IMG/VR virus record: IMGVR_UViG_3300042406_001738
Location: 1 to 20,399 of that record
Origin: a virus
DNA length: 20,399 bases
Direction: 5' to 3' (one strand)
Shown here: one piece after another, positions 1 to 6,044 of the stretch
How the letters are laid out: each line of letters opens with the position of its first letter
Numbering within the stretch: the stretch's first letter is position 1
Translations under genes and position numbers: made by a program
Notes under the pieces: model-generated
The model's database searches: none
What the model was told of the DNA's origin: nothing
The model's input: only the letters and a program-made list of their open reading frames with translations

Positions 1-163
1 CACCGAATATAATTACATCAGCGTCAATTTTTCCAAATAAAGCTTGTTTTCCCTCTTGTAATTGAGGGAAAACAATTTCTTCTTTGGTATTAATAAGTTT
101 ATATTTTTCGGTCGCTGTTTTTATCTTTGAGAGATTTTTTAATGATAATTTACTCGCTTTCAT
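1..163 (-). CDS. Phage terminase large subunit, N-terminal 54 residues (truncated by window edge)
   Basis: The minus strand opens with ATG at 163 and stays open for 54 codons to the window edge. The visible protein ends DADVIIFG, which is how the strand leading into the ATPase P-loop of large terminase subunits looks (typically DVIIFGG..GGGKT); the Walker A loop itself would begin just outside the window. Before it lies a lysine-rich helix and the segment FPQLQEGKQALF. The start overlaps the stop of the upstream terminase-like gene by 14 nt, so the two are probably translationally coupled, as expected for a TerS-TerL pair. The subunit would be the ATP-driven motor and nuclease packaging DNA into the prohead. 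The identification rests on a short fragment plus context; the left-hand sequence would settle it. Confidence 0.7.
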   Translation of the reverse strand, partial: MKASKLSLKNLSKIKTATEKYKLINTKEEIVFPQLQEGKQALFGKIDADVIIFG

Positions 164-914
164 CGTCATCGCTTATTTTAGTGGGAACCATTACATCATC
201 ATCAAATTCTGCACTATCACGAATAATCGAGGTCAGTCCGTCGTCGAGTTTCTCTATGCCAGAATGTCCTATAAGTTTTCCGTCAGGGTCAATAACAGCT
301 AATCCGTGCTTTTGAACAATATTAATTGCGTACTCGATGGTGTCAAAACCTAAAACTTTTTCAAAGGTATCAGTCAACGTTTTAGCCATAGTCACTGCGT
401 CTCTATGATTCCAATTTCCGTTAGGTTCAATTGTTATGGCAATCGGCCGGCCCGATTCATCTACAGAATCTATCCGACGGCGAGAAATCGGATAATTAGT
501 CATCTGTTCAATCTTTTCGAGGTTTTTTAGAGTAATCTTTAGAGTCTTCTCTCGGATTTCTCGTAAAATGCTATCAGTGTAAGCTTGCTGCTCTTGAATC
601 TTTAAAAGCCAATAGGCTTTCGCCCGCTCTTCCCATCGATAGTTTTTATGCGCTAACTGCCAGTCATCGGGGACAGTTTTAGCTCGTTTAAATTTAGTCT
701 TCTCTATCTGTTCCCCAGAAGCTTCCCCGCAGTTACCGTAGGCTCGATTTAAAGTGCGATAGCCTGAAGGAATAGGAAGGTAAAAAATCTGAAATCTTTC
801 AAACCAGTCAGGGGTTTCTAGTTCTTGCCGTTCCCAGATAGGATATTTGGTAAACTCGATTACCTCTTCATGAATAGAGTATGTACGCTTTCTGCCTCGA
901 TTAGTGACAACCAT
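150..914 (-). CDS. Putative phage terminase small subunit
   Basis: 254 residues, starting ATG at 914 and ending at 150, directly upstream of and overlapping the terminase large subunit. The central part (about residues 85-110) contains YRWEERAKAYW, a pattern typical of small terminase subunits and related cyanobacterial prophage proteins, where a W-x-x-RA-x-AY motif follows a helix-turn-helix region. It is followed by a long charged helix (about 100-140), consistent with an oligomerisation segment, and an acidic C-terminus ending DDDESE. Small subunits recognise the packaging site and hand DNA to the large subunit. No complete helix-turn-helix is obvious, and the protein is longer than many small subunits, so the call leans on the WEERA motif and the neighbour. 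Confidence 0.6.
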   Translation of the reverse strand: MVVTNRGRKRTYSIHEEVIEFTKYPIWERQELETPDWFERFQIFYLPIPSGYRTLNRAYGNCGEASGEQIEKTKFKRAKTVPDDWQLAHKNYRWEERAKAYWLLKIQEQQAYTDSILREIREKTLKITLKNLEKIEQMTNYPISRRRIDSVDESGRPIAITIEPNGNWNHRDAVTMAKTLTDTFEKVLGFDTIEYAINIVQKHGLAVIDPDGKLIGHSGIEKLDDGLTSIIRDSAEFDDDVMVPTKISDDDESE

Positions 915-955
915 TGGTTATTATAGTAGTAGAGTTACTTAATCTTACATCAATC

Positions 956-1660
956 ATGACAGATAAATTAGAAATTGAGTATCGACGGCTTTGCGACCTA
1001 AAACAACTAAAGGGTAATTCCAAAAAACACGCCACTGAAAACACAATAGCTTCAATATTGGAGTTGGGATTTAAAGACCCAATTGGCTACGATCCGAGCT
1101 TAAACGGCGGAAAAGGGGGGATTACTGAGGGTCATGATCGGTGTGCCGCACTATTAGCAATTAAAAAGCGAAAAATAGATCGACCTAGAGGTATAGATAT
1201 TGACAATGATGGGGAGTGGATGGTTCCTATTTTAGTAGGAGTTCACGCTAAAAATGAGGCTCAAGCTATAAAATACTCGATTATTCACAACCATTCTACG
1301 ATTCACGGGGCGGGGCTTGACCTTGCTACGGAATTAAAGCTTTTTGATACTGACTTACTGATTAGCCAAGCTGAATACCTTGATGAAGAGGGGGAGAATT
1401 TAGGAGTAATCGGCGATTTAAATTCAATTCTAGAAGCTTTAAATACTTCAGATAATTTAAATAATTCTGATAATTTTGAATCGAATATAACAGATAATTT
1501 TTCGGGAAAAAACAAAGAAATTGACATCGAAGGTATGGATGGGCAAATGATAATTAAATTAAGTTATACAGAAAATGAATACTGGCAAGTAAAAGAACAA
1601 TTAGGTAAAATAGCATCGACACCCGAACAAGCAGTATGGAAGCTTTTAGGTAATGACTAA
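956..1660 (+). CDS. ParB-like N-terminal (ParB/Srx fold) domain protein
   Basis: 234 residues from the ATG at 956; a TTG at 914 would add 14 hydrophobic residues but abuts the divergent terminase gene, so the ATG is preferred. Residues about 18-70 match the ParB N-terminal pattern: KGNSKKH, then SILELGF-x-DPIGYD, then GGITEGHDRCAALLAIKK, where GHDRCAAL corresponds to the G-H-x-R-x-x-A ParB box. A long asparagine/serine-rich linker (about 160-190) precedes a compact C-terminal segment ending WKLLGND. It overlaps the cytosine methyltransferase by 8 nt, a pairing frequent near terminases in phages. Such proteins are often nuclease or DNA-binding regulators; here the natural inference is a role linked to methylation or packaging. 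It does not look like a chromosome-partition ParB. Confidence 0.7.
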   Translation: MTDKLEIEYRRLCDLKQLKGNSKKHATENTIASILELGFKDPIGYDPSLNGGKGGITEGHDRCAALLAIKKRKIDRPRGIDIDNDGEWMVPILVGVHAKNEAQAIKYSIIHNHSTIHGAGLDLATELKLFDTDLLISQAEYLDEEGENLGVIGDLNSILEALNTSDNLNNSDNFESNITDNFSGKNKEIDIEGMDGQMIIKLSYTENEYWQVKEQLGKIASTPEQAVWKLLGND

Positions 1661-2699
1661 ACATAAATTTGCATATAAGTGGAATTTGTCAGATGGATAC
1701 CCAGCACCCGGAATTGAAAAACATGGGTTAAAAGTATTTGGTACTTTTATCTGTGGCGGTGGTTCGACTATGGGTTACAAGTTAGCAGGTTTTGACCATT
1801 TAGGAGGTGTTGAAATAGACTCGCAGGTAGCTAATGTATATAAAGTTAACCACAATCCTAAATATTTATTTATTGAAGATATAAGAGATTTTGCTGATCG
1901 TACAATCTTTCCTAATGAACTTTATAACCTAGATATTTTAGACGGCTCACCTCCCTGCTCTTCATTTAGCATGGCAGGAAATAGAGAAAAAGACTGGGGG
2001 AAAGAAAAAGTATTTAGGGAAGGTCAGGCTAAACAGCGACTTGATGACCTTTTCTTTGATTACATACGATTAGCAAAAAAACTACAGCCAAAGGTCGTTA
2101 TCGCTGAAAATGTTAAAGGAATTATTCAAGGTAATGCCAAAGCGTATGTAAAGCGAATAAAAGATGAATTTGAAAAAGCAGGATATAAAGTACAGTTATT
2201 TCTTTTGAATGCCGCAAGCATGGGAGTGCCTCAAAAACGTGAGCGAGTATTTTTTATTTGCCAAAGGAATGATTTAAACTTTAAAAATCTAGAGTTAAGT
2301 TTTGATGAAAAATCAATTATTTATAGTGAATTTAAGTCAACAAAATTAGGAAAAGAATTAACCAATGAAACAAAAGCTGTATGGGATAAAAGAATAAAAA
2401 CAGATCAAAATTTAGAGAGTATTCACGAAAGAATTGGAAACAAAAGAAAAAGATTTCAAGTTAAATTTATTCACGATAACCAGATTTCTCCTACTATATT
2501 AGCAGGTGAAGATTCTGTCCCAATAAGATTTGATCATCCAAATAGAATAACAATGGATGAAGTTAAAATGATTGGTAGCTATCCGCTTGATTACAACTTT
2601 AAAAATATTAAACCAAATTATTTAATAGGAATGAGTGTGCCTCCTGTAATGACTGCACAGATAGCGCATCAGATTTATTTACAGTGGTTTACAGAATAA
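1653..2699 (+). CDS. DNA (cytosine-5-)-methyltransferase
   Basis: 348 residues with the ordered motifs of C5 methyltransferases: motif I for S-adenosylmethionine binding around residues 29-47 (FGTFICGGGSTMGYKLAGF), motif IV with the catalytic cysteine Cys102 in DGSPPCSSFS, motif VI ENV at 152-154, motif VIII QKRERV at 194-199, a target-recognition region of roughly 200-290, and motifs IX/X near the C-terminus (SPTILAG, then IGMSVPPVMTAQIA). All catalytic residues are present and length is normal, so it should be active. It transfers a methyl group to C5 of cytosine in an unknown site. Translation is probably coupled to the ParB-like gene by an 8-nt overlap. No restriction endonuclease is seen nearby, so a phage-protective orphan methylase is likelier than a restriction-modification pair. 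Confidence 0.95.
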   Translation: MTKHKFAYKWNLSDGYPAPGIEKHGLKVFGTFICGGGSTMGYKLAGFDHLGGVEIDSQVANVYKVNHNPKYLFIEDIRDFADRTIFPNELYNLDILDGSPPCSSFSMAGNREKDWGKEKVFREGQAKQRLDDLFFDYIRLAKKLQPKVVIAENVKGIIQGNAKAYVKRIKDEFEKAGYKVQLFLLNAASMGVPQKRERVFFICQRNDLNFKNLELSFDEKSIIYSEFKSTKLGKELTNETKAVWDKRIKTDQNLESIHERIGNKRKRFQVKFIHDNQISPTILAGEDSVPIRFDHPNRITMDEVKMIGSYPLDYNFKNIKPNYLIGMSVPPVMTAQIAHQIYLQWFTE

Positions 2700-2744
2700 T
2701 CAGTACAAAAGTATCCACAGTGACACCTGATAAACTGTCACACT

Positions 2745-2809
2745 TCGCCAACACTTATCAAGAGGATCGATCTATATTAGAAATGTAAGCAAAACACAAA
2801 TCGCAGATC
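2745..2809 (+). promoter_or_regulatory. Leader resembling the family A promoter, without its operator
   Basis: The segment GATCTATATTAG at about 2769-2780 followed by GTAAGCAAAACACA parallels the -10 and leader of the family A promoters further right (GATCTAATATAG, GTAAACAAAACACA), but no TTGAC -35 box or TGGGAGAAT arm is present at the right distance. Upstream, GTGACA and TGTCAC around 2720-2741 form a small 6-bp inverted repeat. It may be a diverged member of the family or a differently regulated promoter. Confidence 0.4.
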
Positions 2810-3271
2810 ATGAATAACCTACAATCTAAACTGGCTCGACTAAACGCTCAACTAGCGATCACTAAAGGACGGCAAAACCAGCGTAAACTAATTGAAAAAA
2901 TCTTAGCGGTAGAAGCCGCAATTGAACAGCTTCAAAAAAATACTATCGTAGCCTTTAAAAGACTACCCAAAACTCGAACTCTTACCCTAGAAACTCCTCG
3001 CCGCGCTTGGAGAGCATGGGTAGCGAAAATCTCACCCGAAAAAGATATTAAGCACGGTGGATTCACTAAGAAGTTTATCGAGCCTGTAAATCGAAAATTT
3101 GAAGGTAAAAAAGGCGAAACATCTGCAACCTTTGAGATTCCTATTGATCTAAATGCTATCTATCAAGATAGCGATGGCGATTATTGGGTATTTGAAAATG
3201 TCAAAGGAGAAATTCAAAGCATCTCCTATCAAGAAGTATGTTACCGCTTTTCTCAGCGTGCCAGTGCCTAA
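2810..3271 (+). CDS. Hypothetical protein with N-terminal coiled-coil module
   Basis: 153 residues, function not recognised. The first ~45 residues (MNNLQSKLARLNAQLAITKG onward, ending in AIEQLQK) are a heptad-rich helix closely similar to the start of the protein at 6212-7051 (MNTLQTKLARLEAQLKITKG), so the two share a module with different C-terminal parts. The rest is basic up to about residue 85 and then a beta-rich segment (ATFEIPIDLNAIYQ, DGDYWVFENVKGEIQSISY). A +1-frame reading continues past the stop to 3344 with protein-like sequence (VPKVAQQNQELSDLLKVAAQ), so a frameshift that shortened the C-terminus is possible. Confidence 0.7.
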   Translation: MNNLQSKLARLNAQLAITKGRQNQRKLIEKILAVEAAIEQLQKNTIVAFKRLPKTRTLTLETPRRAWRAWVAKISPEKDIKHGGFTKKFIEPVNRKFEGKKGETSATFEIPIDLNAIYQDSDGDYWVFENVKGEIQSISYQEVCYRFSQRASA

Positions 3272-3325
3272 AGTGGCACAGCAAAATCAAGAATTAAGTG
3301 ATTTACTTAAGGTAGCTGCACAAAG

Positions 3326-3347
3326 AACTCCTATTAGGAATTGAAAC
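3326..3347 (+). repeat. CRISPR-repeat-like half-site
   Basis: The sequence contains the palindrome TCCTATTAGGA (3329-3339) directly followed by ATTGAAAC (3340-3347). A short palindromic stem ending in ATTGAAAC is the 3' half of many cyanobacterial CRISPR repeats, where the last 8 nt become the crRNA 5' handle. Only one copy in this orientation is seen; 35 nt later comes the related palindrome of the leader element at 3383. It also falls in a possible +1-frame continuation of the preceding gene, so chance similarity cannot be excluded. Confidence 0.35.
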
Positions 3348-3382
3348 TATGTACTATAGTCGTAGTCGCGTGCGCTTTATCT

Positions 3383-3422
3383 AATCCCTAATAGGGATAC
3401 CCCGAAGCTTAAGTAGGGGGGG
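3383..3422 (+). repeat. Leader element copy 1 (CCCTAATAGGG hairpin plus GAAGCTTAAGTAGGGG)
   Basis: AATCCCTAATAGGGAT (3383-3398) is followed by ACCCC, GAAGCTTAAGT and a G run. The same arrangement occurs at 3719-3755 before the next gene. Both can form a first hairpin ATCCCTA/TAGGGAT and a second pairing of CCCC with GGGG. The G-rich end lies upstream of the start at 3445, so the element could mask or present a ribosome-binding site. It may be a structured 5' leader or a degenerate CRISPR-type repeat. Confidence 0.5.
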
Positions 3423-3444
3423 AAATCATCAAGAAAAGAAGAAA

Positions 3445-3675
3445 ATGGCTAACTCCAAAAAGATAATGACTGCTCAAGAATTTGCTGATTATATTAATTC
3501 CCAAACTTCTGAATTTTTGACTGCCGCAGAAGTAAGCCGTTACAGAAGATCATATTATCGTCCAAACGACTTACTAACTAAAACGTTTGCTGAGGAAATT
3601 ATTCAGCAATGGAATAGTGAATATTTTGAGGAAGAAGGCGATCCTTATGGAATTTTGGGATGCACAGAAGATTAG
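3445..3675 (+). CDS. Small hypothetical protein
   Basis: 76 residues, not recognised. The sequence is mostly predicted helical with two parts: TAQEFADYINSQTSEFLTAAEVSRYRRS, which could form a small helix-turn-helix-like unit with an arginine-rich second half, and an acidic C-terminus (EYFEEEGDPYGILGCTED). The start ATG at 3445 is preceded by an A/G-rich stretch (AAGAAAAGAAGAAA) that may serve as ribosome-binding site, and by leader element copy 1. A TATCAGT-type repeat follows the stop. Confidence 0.6.
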   Translation: MANSKKIMTAQEFADYINSQTSEFLTAAEVSRYRRSYYRPNDLLTKTFAEEIIQQWNSEYFEEEGDPYGILGCTED

Positions 3676-3686
3676 GTTAAATTGGT

Positions 3687-3704
3687 TGTCAGTTATCAGT
3701 TGTC
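3687..3704. repeat. TATCAGT-type short tandem repeat
   Basis: TGTCAGTTATCAGTTGTC lies 11 bases after the stop at 3675. Related TTATCAGT heptamer runs occur after several other genes in the window (8427, 9555, 10226, 10580, 13051, 14003). These short tandem repeats are typical of cyanobacterial intergenic DNA. Confidence 0.6.
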
Positions 3705-3718
3705 TTGATTATTTGCTT

Positions 3719-3755
3719 AATCCCTACTAGGGATGTCCTGAAGCTTAAGTAGGGG
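3719..3755 (+). repeat. Leader element copy 2 (CCCTACTAGGG hairpin plus GAAGCTTAAGTAGGGG)
   Basis: AATCCCTACTAGGGAT, two variable bases, then CCTGAAGCTTAAGTAGGGG, ending 13 bases before the start codon at 3769. It matches copy 1 (3383-3422) nearly base for base apart from a compensation-neutral loop change and a few differences after the first stem. The conserved TAGGGG would be the natural ribosome-binding site for the phosphatase gene. Confidence 0.5.
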
Positions 3756-3768
3756 AAAATTTGAAAAA

Positions 3769-4320
3769 ATGAAAGCTTTATTGCTCGATCTTGATGGCAC
3801 GATCCGCCAATCTACCAACGGAGAATTCATCGAAGATCCAAACGATCAGGAACCAATCGAAGGGGCGATAAAAGCTATGGAAATTTACCATCAAGAGGGA
3901 TGGACGCTAATAGGAATTACTAATCAGGGCGGAGTAGCCGCCGGCTATAAATCCTTAAAAAGCGCAATCGAAGAACAGCTAAAAACTTTAGAAATATTTC
4001 CACGGCTTTCTTGCATTTATTTTTGCCCAGATTTCGAGGGGAATTTGTGCTATGGCGTAAGTCGAGAAAATATAGATTTAATCCATGTAATTTGCAAAGA
4101 ATTTTTAGGCCAATTCAGAAAGCCTAATCCTGGGATGATTTTTGCCGCTTTAAGAGCCTTCGCCAAAGAACCTACCGATATTTTAATGGTAGGAGATCGA
4201 GAAGAAGATAAATTAGCGGCAAAAAATGCGGGAATTAACTTTTTAGACGCTCATATTTGGAGTGTATATTCCCTTAATTTAATCAAAAAATACCAGATGA
4301 TTGATGTTTTCAAAAATTAA
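3769..4320 (+). CDS. HAD-superfamily phosphatase (HAD-IIIA type, histidinol-phosphatase/GmhB/PNKP-like)
   Basis: 183 residues with all four HAD motifs: motif I LLLDLDGT with nucleophile Asp7 and acid/base Asp9; motif II ITNQGG around Thr51, the T-N-Q-G form typical of the HAD-IIIA group that includes GmhB, HisB phosphatase and the 3'-phosphatase part of polynucleotide kinase; motif III Lys118 in FRKPNPGM; motif IV VGDREED with Asp143 and Asp147. It should remove a phosphate from a small molecule or a nucleic-acid end; substrate cannot be told. In phages, members of this group often belong to end-repair or nucleotide metabolism. The 3' end overlaps the next gene by 17 nt, suggesting co-translation. 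Confidence 0.88.
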   Translation: MKALLLDLDGTIRQSTNGEFIEDPNDQEPIEGAIKAMEIYHQEGWTLIGITNQGGVAAGYKSLKSAIEEQLKTLEIFPRLSCIYFCPDFEGNLCYGVSRENIDLIHVICKEFLGQFRKPNPGMIFAALRAFAKEPTDILMVGDREEDKLAAKNAGINFLDAHIWSVYSLNLIKKYQMIDVFKN

Positions 4321-4573
4321 GATAAAAGTGATAACTTCTAGACAAGCCTACATCTATCTGGTGTGGGCAAAAAACAACAATCTCGACCCAGTGCCTGTTA
4401 CTTCCCGGCATCGGAACTATCGCTTTAGAGTGGCAGCAACTACAGCAGAATTAGGAATAGGTAAAGAACGAGTCAGACAAGTTCTGGCTAAAGTCCTTAA
4501 ACTGCTATCAAAAGGAAACCAAATTGAGGAGGCAACCGACCTAATACTACAAGAGTACAAAAAATTTAATTAA
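4304..4573 (+). CDS. Small DNA-binding protein with sigma-region-4-like helix-turn-helix
   Basis: 89 residues from the ATG at 4304 (a TTG three bases earlier is also possible). Residues about 48-70, TTAELGIGKERVRQVLAKVL, resemble the second half of sigma-70 region 4 (the E-L-G-x-x-x-E-R-V-R-Q-x-x-x-K-x-L pattern that contacts the -35 element). The N-terminal half (SRQAYIYLVWAKNNNLDPVPVTSRHRNYRFRV) is not the usual start of region 4, so this is not a full sigma factor. It overlaps the phosphatase gene by 17 nt and is followed at once by a strong terminator, so it ends that transcription unit. A role in transcription control is inferred from the motif only. Confidence 0.6.
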   Translation: MFSKIKIKVITSRQAYIYLVWAKNNNLDPVPVTSRHRNYRFRVAATTAELGIGKERVRQVLAKVLKLLSKGNQIEEATDLILQEYKKFN

Positions 4574-4575
4574 TC

Positions 4576-4604
4576 AAAACCCGTCAATCAATTGACGGGT
4601 TTTT
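4576..4604 (+). terminator. Rho-independent terminator
   Basis: AAAACCCGTCAAT (4576-4588) pairs perfectly with ATTGACGGGTTTT (4591-4603) around a CA loop, and a T run ends the structure. It lies three bases after the stop at 4573. The A-rich upstream arm makes it usable in both directions. Confidence 0.9.
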
Positions 4605-4606
4605 AG

Positions 4607-4643
4607 TTAATACACTGCTAACAATCTGTTAACAGTGTATTAA
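4607..4643. repeat. Inverted repeat TTAATACACTG / CAGTGTATTAA
   Basis: The 11-bp arms 4607-4617 and 4633-4643 are perfect complements; inside them TAACA and TGTTA can also pair with one mismatch between. There is no T tract after it, so it looks like an operator or cruciform site rather than a terminator. It is followed by GTATTGATGTATATAGGTT (4653-4671), a sequence repeated at 5708-5726 after the next terminator. Confidence 0.6.
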
Positions 4644-4730
4644 CAGTAGAAAGTATTGATGTATATAGGTTTTATTAGTTTGTTGTTTTTGTTAGCAGGT
4701 TCCCTGATTTTCGTTTTTTTTGTGTCCAGA

Positions 4731-4762
4731 TTCCCTAATATAGAAAATTCTATATTAGGGAA
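4731..4762. repeat. Perfect 15-bp inverted repeat upstream of the antirepressor-like gene
   Basis: TTCCCTAATATAGAA (4731-4745) pairs perfectly with TTCTATATTAGGGAA (4748-4762) around AA. The arms carry the same CCCTA/TAGGG ends as the leader elements at 3383 and 3719. It is 85 bases before the start at 4848 and is a good candidate operator for a dimeric regulator; a second small hairpin CCCTCG/CGAGGG lies at 4798-4815. Confidence 0.6.
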
Positions 4763-4847
4763 TAATTGATTATTTAATGTAGTACAATATCAATATGCCC
4801 TCGCGTCAACGAGGGACTAACTAAGTCAACCTACTGTAGAGGCTAAC

Positions 4848-5552
4848 ATGGCTGATCTAATTTTACAACGTTTTGATCACGACGGCATCGAGCTAATTAT
4901 CGACACTCAAACCGGTGAAAGCTTTGCCTCAATCAAAGGATATGCTCGTATGTCTGGGAAAAGCCACAACGCTATCACTATGCGATTAAACCGGCTATCT
5001 AAAGAAGATAGCAAGGGGGTAACTTCTGAATCTCCAAATCACTCTCAAATTCAAACAGGGAGCGGGTTACAAGGGGGTAACACAATGGGGTTAGGATTAG
5101 GATTGCTAAAACAGGCTCAAATTCAAACAGAGGGCGGGTTGCAAGGGGTTTATCTAATCCCAGAAGACCTAATCTGTAAGTGGTTGCCAAAGGATAATCC
5201 TGAGTTAGCCTCTCAAGTGCTTAAGCTAGGAGTCCGATTATTCCTTCACACATTAGCTGGTTTTCGCGTCAAGAGCGAGGCAATTACAGAGGTAAGGCAA
5301 CTTGAGAGCCAAATCGTCAAACTAAGCGAAGAGAAGCAAATACTAGAGGAATTGATCAAAACTCAAAAGACTATGATCGCTGACTTTAGCAGTAAAAACT
5401 CGATGCTTGACTATAAGCGGCTAGTGATCGAAGAATTACACGCTGAAAAAGAGCGCGATATAGCTAAATTTAACCTACTTGAAACCGAACGAGAAAAAGC
5501 ACGGGGATGGCGAGGCGGTCGAATGCTTATGAGAAACGATGAGAAACGATAA
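4848..5552 (+). CDS. Phage antirepressor-like / cyanobacterial phage regulatory protein
   Basis: 234 residues. The N-terminal part (FDHDGIELIIDTQTGESFASIKGYARMSGKS) resembles a family of cyanobacterial phage and plasmid proteins with antirepressor-like architecture: a small beta-strand plus helix-turn-helix segment that starts with a D-G-I-E-x-x-x-D-x-x-T-G-E pattern. Then follow LIPEDLICKWLPKDNPELASQVLKLGVRLFLHTLAGF, a segment shared with these proteins, and a long coiled coil (about 145-215). Between the two conserved parts lies a duplicated linker (SQIQTGSGLQGG and AQIQTEGGLQGV). The gene stands alone between two terminators and below several palindromes, so it probably has its own regulation. 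The precise role is not shown by the sequence. Confidence 0.5.
   Translation: MADLILQRFDHDGIELIIDTQTGESFASIKGYARMSGKSHNAITMRLNRLSKEDSKGVTSESPNHSQIQTGSGLQGGNTMGLGLGLLKQAQIQTEGGLQGVYLIPEDLICKWLPKDNPELASQVLKLGVRLFLHTLAGFRVKSEAITEVRQLESQIVKLSEEKQILEELIKTQKTMIADFSSKNSMLDYKRLVIEELHAEKERDIAKFNLLETEREKARGWRGGRMLMRNDEKR
5012..5149 (+). repeat. Tandem duplication inside the antirepressor-like gene
   Basis: CTCAAATTCAAACAG occurs at 5043 and again at 5116, each followed within a few bases by GCGGGTT(A/G)CAAGGGG. An AAGGGGGTAAC also precedes the first copy, so a unit of about 70 bases is present nearly twice. It stays in frame and encodes a flexible Q/G-rich linker. Confidence 0.75.
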
Positions 5553-5585
5553 AAACGGTAAAAATACCTAAACCCATTTGACACT

Positions 5586-5609
5586 CCCATCGCTAAAAGC
5601 GAGGGTTTT
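5586..5609 (+). terminator. Hairpin terminator, possibly IS200/IS605-end derived
   Basis: CCC and TCGCT (5586-5594, one bulged A) pair with AGCGA and GGG (5598-5605), followed by TTTT. It lies 34 bases after the stop at 5552. The context TTTGACACTCCCATCGCT resembles hairpin ends seen beside IS200/IS605-type elements in cyanobacteria, from general knowledge; no transposase is present. Confidence 0.65.
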
Positions 5610-5625
5610 CACCCCGACATTCAAG

Positions 5626-5657
5626 ATAAACCCCCTATGGACTCATAGGGGGTTTAT
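5626..5657. terminator. Second terminator-like hairpin, 14-bp stem
   Basis: ATAAACCCCCTATG (5626-5639) pairs perfectly with CATAGGGGGTTTAT (5644-5657) around GACT. A run of T with interruptions follows. The symmetry allows function on either strand. Confidence 0.7.
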
Positions 5658-5721
5658 AGTTTGTTGGTTTGTAAATAGATTGTAGATAAGTTGATCAACA
5701 ATAAAAAGCATTGATATATAT

Positions 5722-6044
5722 AGGTTCTAGACTTTGTTTATATTGTCACTCTATTTCCCTGTGTCAGGATTTTTTATCCTTCTCTTATTGTCCAGTTCGT
5801 TTATTTCTCCCTATCTTTTCTCTCTCTGTATAGAGTGCCAACAAGATAAACAAACCTTGAAACCTATACTCTGCAAGGCTTTCGATTGTAGATAAGGTTA
5901 TCTACAATCGAATCACAATCCAACAGCCTTGCTGTTGACTTTGTTTGCTTTTTTTACTCTACAGTTTTTTATTGTCCAGTCTGGTTTATTCTTTTATCTT
6001 TTTCCTTTATAAGACATCGACATTATCTACAAAGTCTAGAACCT
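5722..6044. repeat. 16-bp perfect inverted repeat with 291-bp interior
   Basis: AGGTTCTAGACTTTGT at 5722-5737 and its exact complement ACAAAGTCTAGAACCT at 6029-6044; pairing continues inward imperfectly for about ten more bases (TTATATTGTC against GACATTATCT read in reverse). The arms frame the 32-bp palindrome at 5881-5912. Confidence 0.8.
5881..5912. repeat. Perfect palindrome with 15-bp arms built from two TTGTAGATAA boxes
   Basis: TTCGATTGTAGATAA and TTATCTACAATCGAA flank GG. The arms contain the box that recurs seven times in this region. No T tract follows, so it is not a classical terminator. Confidence 0.85.

Noticed and set aside
84-315. Two short plus-strand frames of about 62-72 codons
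   Set aside because: They lie opposite the two terminase genes, which have better motifs and coupling; no ribosome-binding site.
914-955. TTG start extending the ParB-like gene
   Set aside because: It adds a hydrophobic stretch not part of the domain and would abut the divergent terminase start; the ATG at 956 gives a normal N-terminus.
1303-1527. Minus-strand frame opposite the ParB-like gene
   Set aside because: Serine/lysine-rich complement of the asparagine-rich linker; no start signals.
3326-3398. CRISPR array
   Set aside because: Only a half-site and a related palindrome in the opposite sense; no two full repeats with spacers, no cas genes.
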